Below, in pieces: positions 14,766-30,161 of a stretch of 64,000 nucleotides of DNA (position 1 is the first letter of the stretch; each line of letters begins with the position of its first letter). Origin of the DNA: Sphingopyxis italica. Its GTDB lineage: Bacteria > Pseudomonadota > Alphaproteobacteria > Sphingomonadales > Sphingomonadaceae. The stretch spans positions 372,001 to 436,000 of the forward strand of contig NZ_JAATIT010000004.1 of NCBI RefSeq assembly GCF_011926545.1, written 5' to 3'. The notes beneath the pieces are model-generated. The model ran no database searches and was not told where the DNA came from. It worked only from the letters and a program-made list of their open reading frames with translations. A program made the translations under genes and the position numbers.

Positions 14766-17700
14766 ATGGCGACCAAGGCGAAGTCGGTGGGCAAGGCCCT
14801 CGAAGCAACCGCAAGCAAGCGAATCCGCAAGCTGTTCGGCAACATCCACGAAGCGGTTGAGATGCCCAACCTCATCGAGGTGCAGCGCGAATCCTATGAG
14901 CAGTTCCTGCGCTCGGATCCCTCGATCGGTTATGTTTCGGGTCTCGAAAAGACGCTGCGCAGCGTTTTCCCGATCCGCGATTTCGCCGGCACCGCCGAAC
15001 TCGACTTCGTCCATTACGAACTCGAAGCGCCGAAGTACGACGTCGAGGAATGCCGTCAGCGCGGCATCACCTATGCGGCACCGATGAAGGTCACGCTGCG
15101 CCTGATCGTCTTTGAAGTCGACAGCGAAACCGACACCCGCTCGGTCCTCGATATCAAGGAGCAGGACGTCTACATGGGCGACATGCCGCTGATGACCGAG
15201 AACGGCACCTTCTTCGTCAATGGCACCGAGCGCGTTATCGTGTCGCAGATGCACCGTTCGCCGGGTGTGCTCTTCGACCATGACCGTGGCAAGACCCACT
15301 CGTCGGGCAAATTCCTGTTCGCCGCGCGCGTGATCCCGTATCGCGGGTCGTGGCTCGACTTCGAATTCGACGCCAAGGACATCGTCAACGTCCGTATCGA
15401 CCGCAAGCGCAAGCTGCCGGTCACCAGTCTGCTCTATGCGCTGGGCATGACGGGCGAGGAAATCCTCAACACCTTCTATGACCGCCTCGTCTTCGAGCGT
15501 GCCGAAAACGGCTGGCGCGTGCCGTTCCAGGTCGAAAACTGGCGCGGTTCGAAGCCCGCGTTCGACGTGGTGGATGCCAAGACCGGCGAAGTCGTCTTCG
15601 CGGCCGGCCACAAGATCAGCCCGCGCCTCGCCAACAAGGCGGCGAAGGACGGTCTCGACACGCTGTTGATCCCGACCGAGGAAATCTTCGGCCGTTACAG
15701 CGCCTATGACCTCATCAACGAAGCGACCGGCGAGATTTATATCGAAGCCGGCGACGAAGTGTCGGCCGACAATCTCGAAAAGATCGACGGCGCCGGCCTC
15801 GACAAGCTCGTCCTGCTCGACATCGACCACAACAACACCGGTCCCTGGATCCGCAACACTCTGAAGGCCGACAAGGCCGAGGACCGCGACCAGGCATTGA
15901 GCGACATCTACCGCGTCATGCGCCCCGGCGAGCCGCCGACGCGCGAAACCGCCGAAGCCCTGTTCGGCGGCCTGTTCTTTGACGCCGAGCGTTACGACCT
16001 GTCGGCGGTGGGCCGCGTCAAGCTCAACATGCGCCTTGGCCTCGACGCCGAGGACACGGTGACGACGCTGCGCAGCGAGGACATCCTCGCCGTGGTCAAG
16101 GAACTGGTGAACCTGAAGGACGGCAAGGGCGAGATCGACGACATCGACAACCTCGGCAACCGCCGCGTGCGTTCGGTCGGCGAGCTGCTCGAAAACCAGT
16201 ATCGCGTCGGCCTGCTCCGCATGGAGCGCGCGGTGAAGGAGCGCATGAGCTCGGTCGACGTGTCGACCGTGATGCCGAACGACCTGATCAACGCGAAGCC
16301 GGCGGTCGCCGCGGTGCGCGAATTCTTCGGTTCGTCGCAGCTTTCGCAGTTCATGGATCAGACCAACCCGCTGTCGGAAGTCACCCACAAGCGCCGCGTC
16401 TCGGCGCTCGGGCCGGGCGGTCTGACCCGCGAGCGCGCGGGCTTCGAAGTTCGCGACGTTCACCCGACCCACTATGGCCGTATCTGCCCGATCGAAACGC
16501 CCGAAGGCCCGAACATCGGTCTGATCAACTCGCTCGCCACCTTTGCGCGCGTGAACAAATACGGCTTCATCGAGACGCCATATCGCAAGATCATCGACGG
16601 CAAGGTGACGACCGACGTCGTCTATCTGTCGGCGATGGAAGAGCAGAAGCACACCGTCGCGCAGGCGAACGCCGACCTCAACCCCGACGGCAGCTTCATC
16701 GACGAGCTGATCTCGGCGCGCGAAGCCGGCGAATTCCTGATGGCGCCCAAGGACCAGATCACGCTGATGGACGTGTCGCCGAAGCAGCTTGTTTCGGTCG
16801 CGGCATCGCTGATCCCGTTCCTGGAAAACGATGACGCCAACCGCGCGCTGATGGGTTCGAACATGCAGCGTCAGGCTGTGCCGCTGCTGCGGGCCGAAGC
16901 CCCGGTCGTCGGCACCGGCATGGAAGAAACCGTTGCGCGTGACTCCGGCGCGGCCATCGCGGCGCGCCGCGGCGGCGTGATCGATCAGGTCGATGCGACG
17001 CGTATCGTCATCCGTGCGACCGATATGGTCGAACCCGGCAAGTCGGGCGTCGACATCTATCGCCTGCAGAAGTTCCAGCGTTCGAACCAGAACACCTGCA
17101 TCAACCAGCGTCCGCTGGTGAAGGTGGGCGAAGTGGTCCGCACCGGCGACATCATCGCCGACGGTCCGTCGACCGAGCTTGGCGAACTGGCGCTCGGCAA
17201 GAATGTGCTTGTCGCGTTCATGCCGTGGAACGGCTACAACTATGAGGATAGTATCCTCATCAGCGAACGCATCGTGAAGGACGACGTCTTCACCTCGATC
17301 CACATCGAGGAATTCGAAGTCACCGCGCGCGACACGCGCCTCGGCCCCGAAGACATCACGCGCGACATTCCGAACGTCGGCGAGGAAGCGCTTCGCAACC
17401 TCGACGAAGCGGGCATCGTCTATATCGGCGCCGAAGTCGGCCCGGGCGACATTCTGGCCGGCAAGATCACCCCCAAGGGTGAATCGCCGATGACGCCGGA
17501 AGAAAAACTGCTGCGCGCGATCTTCGGTGAAAAGGCCAGCGACGTGCGCGACACTTCGCTCCGCCTGCCGCCGGGTGTGTCGGGCACCGTCGTGGAGGTC
17601 CGCGTCTTCAACCGTCACGGCATCGACAAGGACGAACGCGCGATCGCGATCGAACGCGAAGAGATCGAGCGCCTGAAGCAGGACTCGGACGATGAGCGCG

Positions 17701-18944
17701 CGATCCTCAACCGCGCGACCTTCTCCAGCCTCAAGGACCTCTTGATCGGTCAGACGACCAGCGCGGTGCCGAAGGGCCTGAAGAAGGGCGACGTCGTCAG
17801 CGAAGAGATGCTGGTCGAACTCGACCGCGCCGACTGGTGGAAGCTCGCCGTCGTCGAAGACAATGCCCAGACGGCATTGGAAGCGATCAAGGCGCAGTAT
17901 GACGACGCGATCAAGCGGATCAACGCGAAGTATGAAGATCGCGTCGAAAAGCTCCAGCGCGGCGACGAACTCGCCCCCGGCGTGCTCAAGATGGTCAAGG
18001 TCTTCGTCGCGGTGAAGCGCAAGCTGCAACCGGGCGACAAGATGGCCGGCCGTCACGGCAACAAGGGCGTCATCAGCCGCATCCTGCCGAACGAGGACAT
18101 GCCGTTCCTCGAAGACGGGACGCATGTCGACATCGTGCTGAACCCGCTGGGCGTGCCGTCGCGCATGAACGTCGGGCAGATCCTCGAAACCCATCTGGGT
18201 TGGGCTTCGCGCGGTCTCGGCCGGCAGGTCACGCAGGCGCTGGACGAATGGCGCGATGCCAATCCCGACGCGGTCGGCGGGCAAATGCCCGAAGCCGTGC
18301 GCGACGCGCTCGAGCATGTCTATGGCAGCGAATATCTTGACGACATCAAGTCGCGCGATGCCAACAACATCGTCGAACTGGCCGACAACCTCCGCGTTGG
18401 CGTGCCGTTCGCGACCCCGGTGTTCGATGGCGCCAAGGAAGCCGACGTGTCGAACATGCTGACCCTCGCGGGCCTGCATGACTCGGGTCAGTCGGACCTC
18501 TACGACGGGCGTACCGGCGACAAGTTCGATCGCAAGGTGACCGTGGGCTACATCTATATGCTGAAGCTCCATCACCTCGTCGACGACAAGATCCACGCGC
18601 GCTCGATCGGCCCCTACAGCCTCGTCACCCAGCAGCCGCTGGGCGGTAAGGCGCAGTTCGGCGGCCAGCGCTTCGGTGAAATGGAGGTCTGGGCGCTCCA
18701 GGCCTATGGCGCGGCGTACACGCTCCAGGAAATGCTGACGGTGAAGTCCGATGACGTGATCGGCCGCACCAAGGTTTACGAGGCGATCGTCAAGGGCGAC
18801 GACACCTTCGAGGCCGGCATTCCCGAAAGCTTCAACGTGCTCGTCAAGGAAATGCGCTCGCTGGGCCTCAACGTCGAACTGTCTTCCTATGCGGAAGAGG
18901 ATCCCGACGAAGGTCCGGACGCTCTTCCCGAAGCCGCCGAATAA
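14766..18944 (+). CDS. rpoB: DNA-directed RNA polymerase subunit beta
   Basis: A 1392-residue beta subunit of normal alphaproteobacterial length. It begins [24 protein letters not shown]. The rifampicin-binding cluster I reads [19 protein letters not shown] then [12 protein letters not shown]; the residues at E. coli positions Asp516, His526 and Ser531 are wild type, and position 518 is Thr instead of Asn. The flap and C-terminal clamp regions are intact ([36 protein letters not shown]). It forms the catalytic core with RpoC, whose gene follows after 54 bp. The rplJ-rplL genes that usually precede rpoB are not here; a divergent TonB receptor is the upstream neighbour. Confidence 0.99.
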   Translation: MATKAKSVGKALEATASKRIRKLFGNIHEAVEMPNLIEVQRESYEQFLRSDPSIGYVSGLEKTLRSVFPIRDFAGTAELDFVHYELEAPKYDVEECRQRGITYAAPMKVTLRLIVFEVDSETDTRSVLDIKEQDVYMGDMPLMTENGTFFVNGTERVIVSQMHRSPGVLFDHDRGKTHSSGKFLFAARVIPYRGSWLDFEFDAKDIVNVRIDRKRKLPVTSLLYALGMTGEEILNTFYDRLVFERAENGWRVPFQVENWRGSKPAFDVVDAKTGEVVFAAGHKISPRLANKAAKDGLDTLLIPTEEIFGRYSAYDLINEATGEIYIEAGDEVSADNLEKIDGAGLDKLVLLDIDHNNTGPWIRNTLKADKAEDRDQALSDIYRVMRPGEPPTRETAEALFGGLFFDAERYDLSAVGRVKLNMRLGLDAEDTVTTLRSEDILAVVKELVNLKDGKGEIDDIDNLGNRRVRSVGELLENQYRVGLLRMERAVKERMSSVDVSTVMPNDLINAKPAVAAVREFFGSSQLSQFMDQTNPLSEVTHKRRVSALGPGGLTRERAGFEVRDVHPTHYGRICPIETPEGPNIGLINSLATFARVNKYGFIETPYRKIIDGKVTTDVVYLSAMEEQKHTVAQANADLNPDGSFIDELISAREAGEFLMAPKDQITLMDVSPKQLVSVAASLIPFLENDDANRALMGSNMQRQAVPLLRAEAPVVGTGMEETVARDSGAAIAARRGGVIDQVDATRIVIRATDMVEPGKSGVDIYRLQKFQRSNQNTCINQRPLVKVGEVVRTGDIIADGPSTELGELALGKNVLVAFMPWNGYNYEDSILISERIVKDDVFTSIHIEEFEVTARDTRLGPEDITRDIPNVGEEALRNLDEAGIVYIGAEVGPGDILAGKITPKGESPMTPEEKLLRAIFGEKASDVRDTSLRLPPGVSGTVVEVRVFNRHGIDKDERAIAIEREEIERLKQDSDDERAILNRATFSSLKDLLIGQTTSAVPKGLKKGDVVSEEMLVELDRADWWKLAVVEDNAQTALEAIKAQYDDAIKRINAKYEDRVEKLQRGDELAPGVLKMVKVFVAVKRKLQPGDKMAGRHGNKGVISRILPNEDMPFLEDGTHVDIVLNPLGVPSRMNVGQILETHLGWASRGLGRQVTQALDEWRDANPDAVGGQMPEAVRDALEHVYGSEYLDDIKSRDANNIVELADNLRVGVPFATPVFDGAKEADVSNMLTLAGLHDSGQSDLYDGRTGDKFDRKVTVGYIYMLKLHHLVDDKIHARSIGPYSLVTQQPLGGKAQFGGQRFGEMEVWALQAYGAAYTLQEMLTVKSDDVIGRTKVYEAIVKGDDTFEAGIPESFNVLVKEMRSLGLNVELSSYAEEDPDEGPDALPEAAE

Positions 18945-18998
18945 GACATTTTCCTCACCCCTCTCGTCCATGGCGAGGGGGGAAGACGGAGCTAGAAT

Positions 18999-23285
<4,287 letters not shown>

Positions 23286-23316
23286 GCCCCTCGGCCCCTC
23301 GGGCCTGACAGAAAGG

Positions 23317-23348
23317 AGCCCCGCCGGAGCGATCCGGCGGGGCTTTTT
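23317..23348 (+). terminator. rpoBC intrinsic terminator
   Basis: A perfect 12-bp stem (AGCCCCGCCGGA with TCCGGCGGGGCT) encloses a GCGA loop and is followed by TTTTC. It lies 31 bp after the rpoC stop codon. Confidence 0.93.
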
Positions 23349-23388
23349 CTTTTGGGGTTTTGGGGGCGGTTTCCAGACGTCCCCGTTT

Positions 23389-23470
23389 CCGTTCGTGTCG
23401 AGCGAAGTCGAGACACCCATCGACACAGCGCCCGGCGCGAGGGCATCTCGACTTCGCTCGATGCGAACGG
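23389..23470. repeat. 82-bp palindromic element, copy 1
   Basis: Two 30-bp inverted arms (CCGTTCGTGTCGAGCGAAGT... and its near complement) flank a 22-bp centre. A second copy of identical length lies inverted at 55740-55821. It occupies most of the 310-bp gap between the rpoC terminator and the DUF853 gene; the rest of that gap shows nothing else I can support. Confidence 0.8.
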
Positions 23471-23595
23471 GCTTGGAAAAGCTAGCGGCGGCCACCGGCC
23501 GAATGCCGCCGTCGCACCTGCGGCCCGTTTGCCGATTGCCTGTCCCCGCCCCCCGCTCTAGACCTCGGTAAAGGCTTCGAACGGGAGGACAGCGG

Positions 23596-25191
23596 GTGAG
23601 CGACGGCAGCACGGCGAGCGAAATCTATATCGGCCTTGGCGGCGGCGGGGCGACCGACGGGCCGCGCCAGTCGCTGGTGCTCAAACGCGCGAACCGCCAC
23701 GGGCTGATCGCGGGCGCGACCGGCACCGGCAAGACCGTGACCTTGCAGGGGCTGGCCGAGGGCTTTTCGGCGGTCGGCGTCCCGGTGTTCGTCGCCGATG
23801 TGAAGGGCGACCTTGCCGGGATGGCGATGGCGGGCAGCCCGACGGCGAAGGTCCACGAGCCCTTTTCGAAGCGCGCCGCCGAAATCGGCGATACGACATG
23901 GGCCTATCGCGACAATCCGGTGATCTTCTGGGACCTGTTCGGCGAGCAGGGGCACCCGATCCGCACCACCATTTCCGAAATGGGCCCGCTCCTGCTCGCG
24001 CGGCTGATGGGGCTCAACGAAGTGCAGGAAGGCGTGCTCGCGATCGCGTTCCGGGTTGCCGATGAACAGAATCTGCTGTTGCTCGATCTGGGCGATTTGC
24101 AGGCGATGCTCGTCTGGTGTGCCGAGAACGCCGACGAACTCACGACCAGATATGGCAATGTGTCGAAAGCGACGGTCGGAACGATCCAGCGGCAATTGCT
24201 GACGCTCGAAAGCCAGGGCGGCGACCATTTCTTCGGCGAGCCCGCGCTCGACATTCAGGACATGATCCGCACCGACGAGAACGGCCGCGGCTATGTCAAC
24301 ATCCTCGCCGCCGACAAGCTGATGGCGAGCCCGAAGCTCTATGCGACATTCCTGCTCTGGCTCTTGTCGGAGATGTTCGAGACGCTTCCGGAAATCGGCG
24401 ACCCCGACAAGCCCAAGCTCGTCTTCTTCTTCGACGAGGCGCATTTGCTGTTCGACGATGCGCCGCCCGCGCTCACTGAAAAGATCGAGCAGGTCGTGCG
24501 CCTGATTCGGTCGAAGGGCGTCGGCGTCTATTTCGTGACGCAAAACCCGATCGATATTCCCGAGGATGTCGCGGGCCAGCTCGGCAATCGCGTCCAGCAC
24601 GCGCTGCGGGCATTCACCCCGCGCGACCAGAAGGCGGTGAAAGCGGCCGCCGACACCTTCCGCCCCAATCCGAAGGTTGACGTCGCGCGCGAGATCACCG
24701 AGCTGAAGGTCGGCGAGGCGCTCGTCTCGCTGCTGATGGCCGACGGCGCGCCGTCGCCGGTCGAGCGCACGCTGATCAAGCCGCCCTGCTCGCGCGCAGG
24801 TCCGCTCGAGCCCAAGGAGCGCGCGATCATCCGGTCGATCTCTCCGGTCGAGGGCAAATATGACACGCCGGTCGACCGCGAGAGCGCCGAGGAACTGCTC
24901 GCCGCCAAGGCCGAGCAGGCACAAGCCGCCGCAGTCGAAGCGAAAGCGCAGGAAGAGGCCGACAAACAAGCCGCGATCGCCGCGAAGGAAGAGGCGAAGC
25001 GCAAGGCGACCGAGGAGCGCGAGCGACTACGGCTCGAAAAGGCGGCGGCGCGCGACGCAGCGAAACCCTCGATGGCGGAGAAGATGATGCAGTCGGCGGC
25101 ACGCTCGGCGGCGACGAGCCTGGGCCGGCAGGTCGCGGGCAAGTTCGGCGGCCAGCTGATGCGCGGCATTTTGGGCAGCCTGTTCAAATGA
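23596..25191 (+). CDS. DUF853 / YjgR-type HerA-like ATPase
   Basis: A 531-residue ATPase of the HerA-FtsK superfamily. Walker A is GATGTGKT near residues 39-47 and Walker B is LVFFFDEAH near 275-284; a sensor region ([15 protein letters not shown]) follows. Residues about 430-500 form a charged Ala/Glu/Lys coiled coil, and the C-terminus is basic ([18 protein letters not shown]). The start is GTG with a GGGAGG ribosome binding site. YjgR-type proteins are widespread and of unknown function; a DNA- or membrane-associated motor is inferred from fold only. It stands alone, downstream of the rpoBC terminator. Confidence 0.88.
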   Translation: MSDGSTASEIYIGLGGGGATDGPRQSLVLKRANRHGLIAGATGTGKTVTLQGLAEGFSAVGVPVFVADVKGDLAGMAMAGSPTAKVHEPFSKRAAEIGDTTWAYRDNPVIFWDLFGEQGHPIRTTISEMGPLLLARLMGLNEVQEGVLAIAFRVADEQNLLLLDLGDLQAMLVWCAENADELTTRYGNVSKATVGTIQRQLLTLESQGGDHFFGEPALDIQDMIRTDENGRGYVNILAADKLMASPKLYATFLLWLLSEMFETLPEIGDPDKPKLVFFFDEAHLLFDDAPPALTEKIEQVVRLIRSKGVGVYFVTQNPIDIPEDVAGQLGNRVQHALRAFTPRDQKAVKAAADTFRPNPKVDVAREITELKVGEALVSLLMADGAPSPVERTLIKPPCSRAGPLEPKERAIIRSISPVEGKYDTPVDRESAEELLAAKAEQAQAAAVEAKAQEEADKQAAIAAKEEAKRKATEERERLRLEKAAARDAAKPSMAEKMMQSAARSAATSLGRQVAGKFGGQLMRGILGSLFK

Positions 25192-25410
25192 ACCGCGGCA
25201 TCCTTACTTGCGTCATCCCCGCCGCCCAGCCGAGGTGGCAGGCTGGAAAATTGGTGAGGTGCAGTTCGTAAATGAGCTGATCCGCGGCGCCGATGCGGGC
25301 GATATTCGGCGTTTCGGGAGTCGCGACATCGAGCGATTGGTTCATCCGCGCCGCTACCGGGACGGCGCCGGGAGCGTCAACAACGCCAAAACAAGAAGTT
25401 TCGCCAGCAT
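25184..25410 (-). pseudogene. decayed 5' fragment of an exported protein gene
   Basis: This lies in the 425-bp gap before sucC, on the opposite strand. From the ATG at 25410 the frame reads [14 protein letters not shown], a signal-peptide core, then stops at a TAG. Shifting frame at that point continues as [20 protein letters not shown] and on through [14 protein letters not shown], before running into repeat-like sequence and stopping at 25184. The YELHLTNF string resembles the N-terminal domain of some exported M23 peptidases (from memory, not searched). One frameshift and a truncation make it a probable remnant. The remainder of the gap (25411-25616) shows no convincing promoter. Confidence 0.4.
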
Positions 25411-25616
25411 CTTCGACTCGCTCACGCCGATCGCCGAACCCGTTCGATTATAAGTCCGGGCTCGGGACGCCATCGGGAAGACGGACCCGTCTGACCGCAA
25501 GCCTTGACCGCGCACAAGAATATCTGGGGCGTCCGGGGGTAGAATTGCCGCCGAACTTGTGCTTAGGCGGCGCCGATCCTCTCCCCTTTTCAGAGTCGAA
25601 AGGCCCGGCAGACCTT

Positions 25617-26822
25617 ATGAACATCCACGAATATCAGGCGAAAGAACTGCTCGCGAAATTTGGCGTCGCTGTCCCCAAGGGCATCGCCGCGATGAGTGTC
25701 GAGGAAGCCGTCGCGGCGGCGAAGCAGCTTCCCGGGCCGCTCTATGTGGTGAAGTCGCAGATCCACGCCGGCGGCCGCGGCAAGGGCAAGTTCAAGGAGC
25801 TGGCCCCCGACGCCAAGGGCGGCGTCCGCCTCGCCAAGACGATCGAGGAAGTCGAAGCGCACGCCAAGGACATGCTCGGCAACACGCTGGTGACGATCCA
25901 GACCGGCGAAGCCGGCAAGCAGGTGGGTCGCCTCTACATCACCGACGGCGCCGACATTAAGCAGGAATTCTACCTCGCCTTGCTCGTCGATCGCGCCACC
26001 AGCCGCATCGCGGTCGTCGCCTCGACCGAGGGCGGCATGGACATCGAAACCGTCGCGCACGACACGCCCGAGAAGATCCACACCATCACCATCGATCCCG
26101 CCACCGGGATTCAGCCGCACCATGGCCGCAGCGTCGCCGCGGCGCTCGGCCTGTCGGGCGATCTCGCCAAGCAAGCCGCCAAAGTCCTCGGCGGGCTTTA
26201 TGCCGCGTTCCTCGGCACCGATGCCGAACAGATCGAAATCAACCCGCTCGCCGTGTGTGAAGGCAAGGATGGCGACGAACTGCTCGTCCTCGATGCCAAG
26301 GTTGCGTTCGACGGCAATGCGATGTTCCGCCACAAGGACCTCGCCGAGCTTCGCGACCTGACCGAGGAAGACCCGGCCGAGGTCGAGGCGTCGGAATATG
26401 ACCTCGCCTATATCAAGCTCGACGGCAATATCGGCTGCATGGTCAATGGCGCCGGACTCGCGATGTCGACGATGGACATCATCAAGCTCAACGGCGAGTT
26501 CCCCGCCAACTTCCTCGACGTCGGCGGCGGCGCTTCGAAGGAAAAGGTCACCGCGGCGTTCAAGATCATCCTCAAGGACCCCGCCGTGAAGGGCATCCTC
26601 GTCAACATCTTCGGCGGCATTATGAAGTGCGACATCATCGCCGACGGCATCGTCGCCGCGGCGAAGGAAGTGAACCTGTCGGTCCCGCTCGTCGTCCGCC
26701 TGGAGGGCACGAACGTCCAGCAGGGCAAGGACATCCTCGCCAACTCGGGCCTGCCGATCGTCGCGGCCAACGATCTCGGCGATGCGGCAAAGAAAATCGT
26801 CGCCGAGGTTCGCGCGGCGTAA
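25617..26822 (+). CDS. sucC: succinyl-CoA synthetase (ADP-forming) subunit beta
   Basis: A 401-residue ATP-grasp subunit that, with SucD, converts succinyl-CoA, ADP and phosphate to succinate and ATP in the TCA cycle. It starts [20 protein letters not shown] and has the ATP-grasp segment [15 protein letters not shown]. It also carries the conserved EINPLAV, the [14 protein letters not shown] stretch and [16 protein letters not shown] of the CoA-ligase domain. I placed the start at the ATG at 25617; the longer frame runs into the gap. Unusually, sucD is not adjacent: the next genes are etfB and etfA, behind their own promoter. Confidence 0.97.
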   Translation: MNIHEYQAKELLAKFGVAVPKGIAAMSVEEAVAAAKQLPGPLYVVKSQIHAGGRGKGKFKELAPDAKGGVRLAKTIEEVEAHAKDMLGNTLVTIQTGEAGKQVGRLYITDGADIKQEFYLALLVDRATSRIAVVASTEGGMDIETVAHDTPEKIHTITIDPATGIQPHHGRSVAAALGLSGDLAKQAAKVLGGLYAAFLGTDAEQIEINPLAVCEGKDGDELLVLDAKVAFDGNAMFRHKDLAELRDLTEEDPAEVEASEYDLAYIKLDGNIGCMVNGAGLAMSTMDIIKLNGEFPANFLDVGGGASKEKVTAAFKIILKDPAVKGILVNIFGGIMKCDIIADGIVAAAKEVNLSVPLVVRLEGTNVQQGKDILANSGLPIVAANDLGDAAKKIVAEVRAA

Positions 26823-26829
26823 GCTAAGC

Positions 26830-26976
26830 CCTCTCCCCTTGGGGAGAGGATAGGAAGACTTGGGCCGCAGGCCCTATCGGACTTGGTGAGGGCCTGTGAC
26901 GTCTCACACCCTCACCAAGCTTCGACTAGGCAGCAAGCTGCCAAGTCTGCGCATCCCTCTCCCCAAGGGGAGAGGG
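26830..26976. repeat. palindromic element with CCCTCTCCCC ends, copy 1
   Basis: The end motifs CCCTCTCCCCTTGGGGAGAGG (26830-26850) and its equivalent at 26955-26976 are inverted repeats. Inside them CTTGGTGAGGG pairs with CCCTCACCAAG and AAGACTTGG pairs with CCAAGTCT, so the whole 147-bp stretch can fold into one long hairpin. A relative lies at 63059-63179. Confidence 0.75.
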
Positions 26977-26982
26977 TCAAGG

Positions 26983-27011
26983 TTGACGTTTACGTAAACG
27001 CCAATTATGAC
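26983..27011 (+). promoter_or_regulatory. etfBA promoter with spacer palindrome (MerR/LiuR-type)
   Basis: TTGACG (26983-26988) and TATGAC (27006-27011) are 17 bp apart. A 22-bp palindrome (26983-27004) with a perfect CGTTTACGTAAACG core fills the spacer and has one mismatched pair further out. An operator inside the -35/-10 spacer is the hallmark of MerR-family control. LiuR, a MerR-family regulator of branched-chain and fatty-acid catabolism, is known to use similar palindromes, and ETF genes are plausible targets. No merR gene is in the window. Confidence 0.7.
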
Positions 27012-27046
27012 GCAGTGCACAATTTGCTGAGAGGAGCTTTGAGCCC

Positions 27047-27796
27047 ATGAAAATCCTCGTCCCCGTCAAGCGGGTGCTCGATTATAATGTGAAGCCGCGG
27101 GTCAAGCCCGACGGCACCGGCGTCGATCTCGCCAATGTGAAGATGTCGATGAACCCGTTCGACGAGATCGGGGTCGAAGAAGCGATCCGCCTGAAGGAAA
27201 AGGGCGTCGCGACCGAGATTATCGCCGTCAGCGTCGGCCCGGTGAAGGCGCAGGAAACGCTCCGCACCGCGCTCGCGATGGGCGCCGACCGCGCGATCCT
27301 CGTCCAGACCGACGATGCCGTCGAGCCGCTGGCACTCGCGAAAATCTTCAAGGCGATCGCCGACGCCGAACAGCCCGGCCTTGTCATCCTCGGCAAGCAG
27401 GCGATCGACGACGACAACAACCAGACCGGCCAGATGCTCGCCGCGCTGACCGGCTGGGCGCAGGGCACCTTCGCCAGCGCGGTCAATGTCGAGGGCGATA
27501 GCGTCAACGTGACGCGCGAAGTCGACGGCGGTCTCGAAACGGTGAAGCTCAAGCTTCCCGCGATCGTCACCACCGACCTTCGTTTGAACGAGCCGCGCTA
27601 CGCGAGCTTGCCGAACATCATGAAGGCGAAGTCGAAGCCGCTCGATACCAAGTCGCCCGCCGATTACGGCGTCGACACGGCGCCCCGCGTCAAGACGGTG
27701 AAGGTGTCCGAACCGCCCGTCCGCTCGGCCGGGGTCAAGGTCGCCGATGTCGATGAACTGGTTGCCAAGCTGAAGGCGATGGGAGTGCATTCATGA
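27047..27796 (+). CDS. etfB: electron transfer flavoprotein subunit beta
   Basis: A 249-residue ETF beta subunit (starts [20 protein letters not shown]; contains [22 protein letters not shown], the AMP-binding/recognition region). With EtfA it carries electrons from acyl-CoA and related dehydrogenases to ETF:ubiquinone oxidoreductase. An AGAGGAG ribosome binding site lies upstream, and the gene overlaps etfA by four bases. Expression is probably governed by the palindromic promoter just upstream. An acyl-CoA dehydrogenase that could feed it lies at 33848-35143. Confidence 0.98.
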   Translation: MKILVPVKRVLDYNVKPRVKPDGTGVDLANVKMSMNPFDEIGVEEAIRLKEKGVATEIIAVSVGPVKAQETLRTALAMGADRAILVQTDDAVEPLALAKIFKAIADAEQPGLVILGKQAIDDDNNQTGQMLAALTGWAQGTFASAVNVEGDSVNVTREVDGGLETVKLKLPAIVTTDLRLNEPRYASLPNIMKAKSKPLDTKSPADYGVDTAPRVKTVKVSEPPVRSAGVKVADVDELVAKLKAMGVHS

Positions 27797-28722
27797 AAAC
27801 GCTCGTTTGGGTCGAACATGACGGCAGCGCCGTCAAGGATGCCACGCTCGCCGCGGTGACTGCCGCGTCGAAGCTCGGCGAAGTCCACCTGCTCGTCGCC
27901 GGTGAAGGCGTCGATGGCGTCGCGAAAGCTGCCGCGCAGATCGCGGGCGTCGGCAAGGTCCATGTCGCCGACAATGCCGCTTTCGGTCATAACCTGCCCG
28001 AAAATGTCGCGCCGCTCGTCGCCGAGCTGATGGGCAGCCACGATGCGTTCCTCGCGCCCGCGACGACCACCGGCAAGAATATCGCGCCGCGTGTCGCCGC
28101 GCTGCTCGACGTGATGCAGATTTCGGAAATCCTGTCGGTCGAAGGTCCGAAGACCTTCACCCGCCCGATCTACGCCGGCAACGCGATCGCGACCGTCGAG
28201 AGTGGCGACGCGAAGCTGGTCCTGACCGTCCGCGGTACCGCGTTCGAAAAGGCCGCGACCTCGGGCGGTTCGGGCACTGTCGAAGCCGTCTCGGCGGGCA
28301 GCGATGCCGGTATCTCGAGCTTCGTTGGCGCCGAAATCGCCAAGTCGGAGCGTCCCGAGCTCACCTCGGCGAAGATCATCGTGTCGGGTGGCCGCGCGCT
28401 CGGCTCATCCGAGAAATATGAAGAAGTCATCGTCCCGCTCGCCGACAAGCTCGGCGCGGCGCTCGGTGCTTCGCGCGCCGCGGTCGATGCGGGCTATGTC
28501 CCCAACGACTATCAGGTCGGCCAGACCGGCAAGATCGTCGCGCCGCAGGTCTATTTCGCGATCGGCATCTCGGGCGCGATCCAGCACCTTGCCGGCATGA
28601 AGGATTCGAAGACGATCGTCGCGATCAACAAGGACGAAGACGCGCCGATCTTCCAGGTCGCCGACCTCGGCCTCGTCGCCGATCTCTTCAACGCCGTTCC
28701 CGAGCTGACCGGCAAGATCTGA
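27793..28722 (+). CDS. etfA: electron transfer flavoprotein subunit alpha
   Basis: A 309-residue ETF alpha subunit. The N-terminal domain starts [20 protein letters not shown]. The C-terminal FAD domain has the signature segments [33 protein letters not shown] and [20 protein letters not shown], followed by [21 protein letters not shown]. It binds the FAD of the heterodimer. The ATG overlaps the etfB TGA (ATGA), so translation is coupled. Confidence 0.98.
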   Translation: MKTLVWVEHDGSAVKDATLAAVTAASKLGEVHLLVAGEGVDGVAKAAAQIAGVGKVHVADNAAFGHNLPENVAPLVAELMGSHDAFLAPATTTGKNIAPRVAALLDVMQISEILSVEGPKTFTRPIYAGNAIATVESGDAKLVLTVRGTAFEKAATSGGSGTVEAVSAGSDAGISSFVGAEIAKSERPELTSAKIIVSGGRALGSSEKYEEVIVPLADKLGAALGASRAAVDAGYVPNDYQVGQTGKIVAPQVYFAIGISGAIQHLAGMKDSKTIVAINKDEDAPIFQVADLGLVADLFNAVPELTGKI

Positions 28723-28728
28723 TCCGCC

Positions 28729-30069
28729 GTGACCGGCGACCATCCCGGAGTGCCCGGATTGGGCGACGCGCCCTTTACGGCCGGTGGGCGCCGGGCGGCC
28801 TGGGACGACGATGATGACGCAGCGGTCGAGGGCGACGACGCTCCCGACCGCTCGTTGATTCTGGCGAGCGTCGCGCGCGACGCGCGGCTCGACAAGAAAT
28901 TCCTGCTGCTCATCACGCTGTCGGCGGCGATCGCGACGCTCGGCCTGTTGCAGAATTCGGCGGCGGTGGTGATCGGCGCGATGCTCGTGTCGCCGCTGCT
29001 CGGCCCGATCATGGGGATCGGCTTCGGTCTCGCGACGCTCGAAAGCAATCTGATCAAGCGCTCGCTGGTGACGATGGCGGCGGGCATGGCGGTCGCGATT
29101 CTCGTCGCGATGCTGCTCGTCTGGCTTTCCCCGATCGCCGACGTCACGTCCGAACTTCGCGCCAGAACGCAGCCGACGCTGCTCGATCTCGGCGTCGCCG
29201 TCGTCGGCGGTATCGCCGGCGTCTATGCGATCATGCGGAAACTGTCGGGCGTCATGGTCGGCGTCGCCATCGCCACCGCGCTCGTGCCGCCGCTCTCGAC
29301 GATCGGTTTCGGTCTCGCGACGGGGCGGGCCGATTTCGCACTCGGCGCGGCGCTGCTCTTCTTGACCAACACGCTCGCGATCGCCTTCGCCGCGACGATC
29401 GTCGCGCGGCTCAATCGCTTCGGCCCGTCGCTGACCCCGCAGCATACGGCGATGCAGGTCGTCGGTATCTTCGTCACGCTCGGCATCCTCTCGATACCCC
29501 TCGCGCTGTCGCTCAACGACATCGCGCGCGAACTGCGGGCGCGCACGGCGGTCCAGTCCGAACTCGGCCGGTTGCTCGGCAAGGACGACCGGATCGACAG
29601 CCTGAACGTCCGGCTCGATGGCGATGACGTCGCGGTCGACGGCGTCGTTCTGGTTGACCAATATGCGTCGCGGCTCAACGCGGCGCTCGCCGGCAAGGTC
29701 GCGGGCCAGCTCGACCGCGACGTGCGCGTGAGCATCGTCCAGCTCCGGCAGCAGACGAATGCCGCCGCCGAATATGAAGAACAGCTGGGGCGTCGTATCG
29801 CCGCCCTCGAGCAGCGCGGGGGTGACAGCGACGCGATCCTCGCCGGGCTGACCGTCGGCGAATTGCTGCCGCGCGACCGCGTGCTGATCGACGCGCAGGC
29901 GCGCCGCGTGATCGTGCAGCGCGACCCCGAGGCCGAGGGCGAGCAGGTCGCCGCCGCGATCGACCGCATCATGGCGTCGGTGCAGGCGGATTATCCGCAA
30001 TGGCTGATCCAGAACGGTAGCCTCACCGTGGCGGAAGCGCCCGCGGAGGAAGCTGCCGCGGCCGAATAG
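28729..30069 (+). CDS. DUF389 polytopic membrane protein
   Basis: A 446-residue protein. After an acidic N-terminus ([13 protein letters not shown]) comes a DUF389 module of six or so transmembrane helices with the signature [20 protein letters not shown] then [11 protein letters not shown], and a second [13 protein letters not shown] motif. The C-terminal 180 residues are soluble. Function is unknown; the two half-motifs suggest an inverted-repeat transporter-like fold. The start is a GTG seven bases after etfA with a weak ribosome binding site, so it may be read as the third gene of that operon. Confidence 0.82.
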   Translation: MTGDHPGVPGLGDAPFTAGGRRAAWDDDDDAAVEGDDAPDRSLILASVARDARLDKKFLLLITLSAAIATLGLLQNSAAVVIGAMLVSPLLGPIMGIGFGLATLESNLIKRSLVTMAAGMAVAILVAMLLVWLSPIADVTSELRARTQPTLLDLGVAVVGGIAGVYAIMRKLSGVMVGVAIATALVPPLSTIGFGLATGRADFALGAALLFLTNTLAIAFAATIVARLNRFGPSLTPQHTAMQVVGIFVTLGILSIPLALSLNDIARELRARTAVQSELGRLLGKDDRIDSLNVRLDGDDVAVDGVVLVDQYASRLNAALAGKVAGQLDRDVRVSIVQLRQQTNAAAEYEEQLGRRIAALEQRGGDSDAILAGLTVGELLPRDRVLIDAQARRVIVQRDPEAEGEQVAAAIDRIMASVQADYPQWLIQNGSLTVAEAPAEEAAAAE

Positions 30070-30161
30070 CCGTCCGCAGACCTATTCGCCTTGACCCGTC
30101 GCGCCCGATCGCATCGGATGGTTCCGATCGCGGCGAAGGACCGGGACAGGGGAGAGACGAT

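Noticed and set aside
25208..25453. 81-codon plus-strand frame before sucC
   Set aside because: No ribosome binding site and no recognisable family; the opposite strand makes better sense as a decayed gene.
28405..30000. Minus-strand 531-codon frame over etfA and the DUF389 gene
   Set aside because: It overlaps two well-supported genes and has the composition of an antisense shadow.
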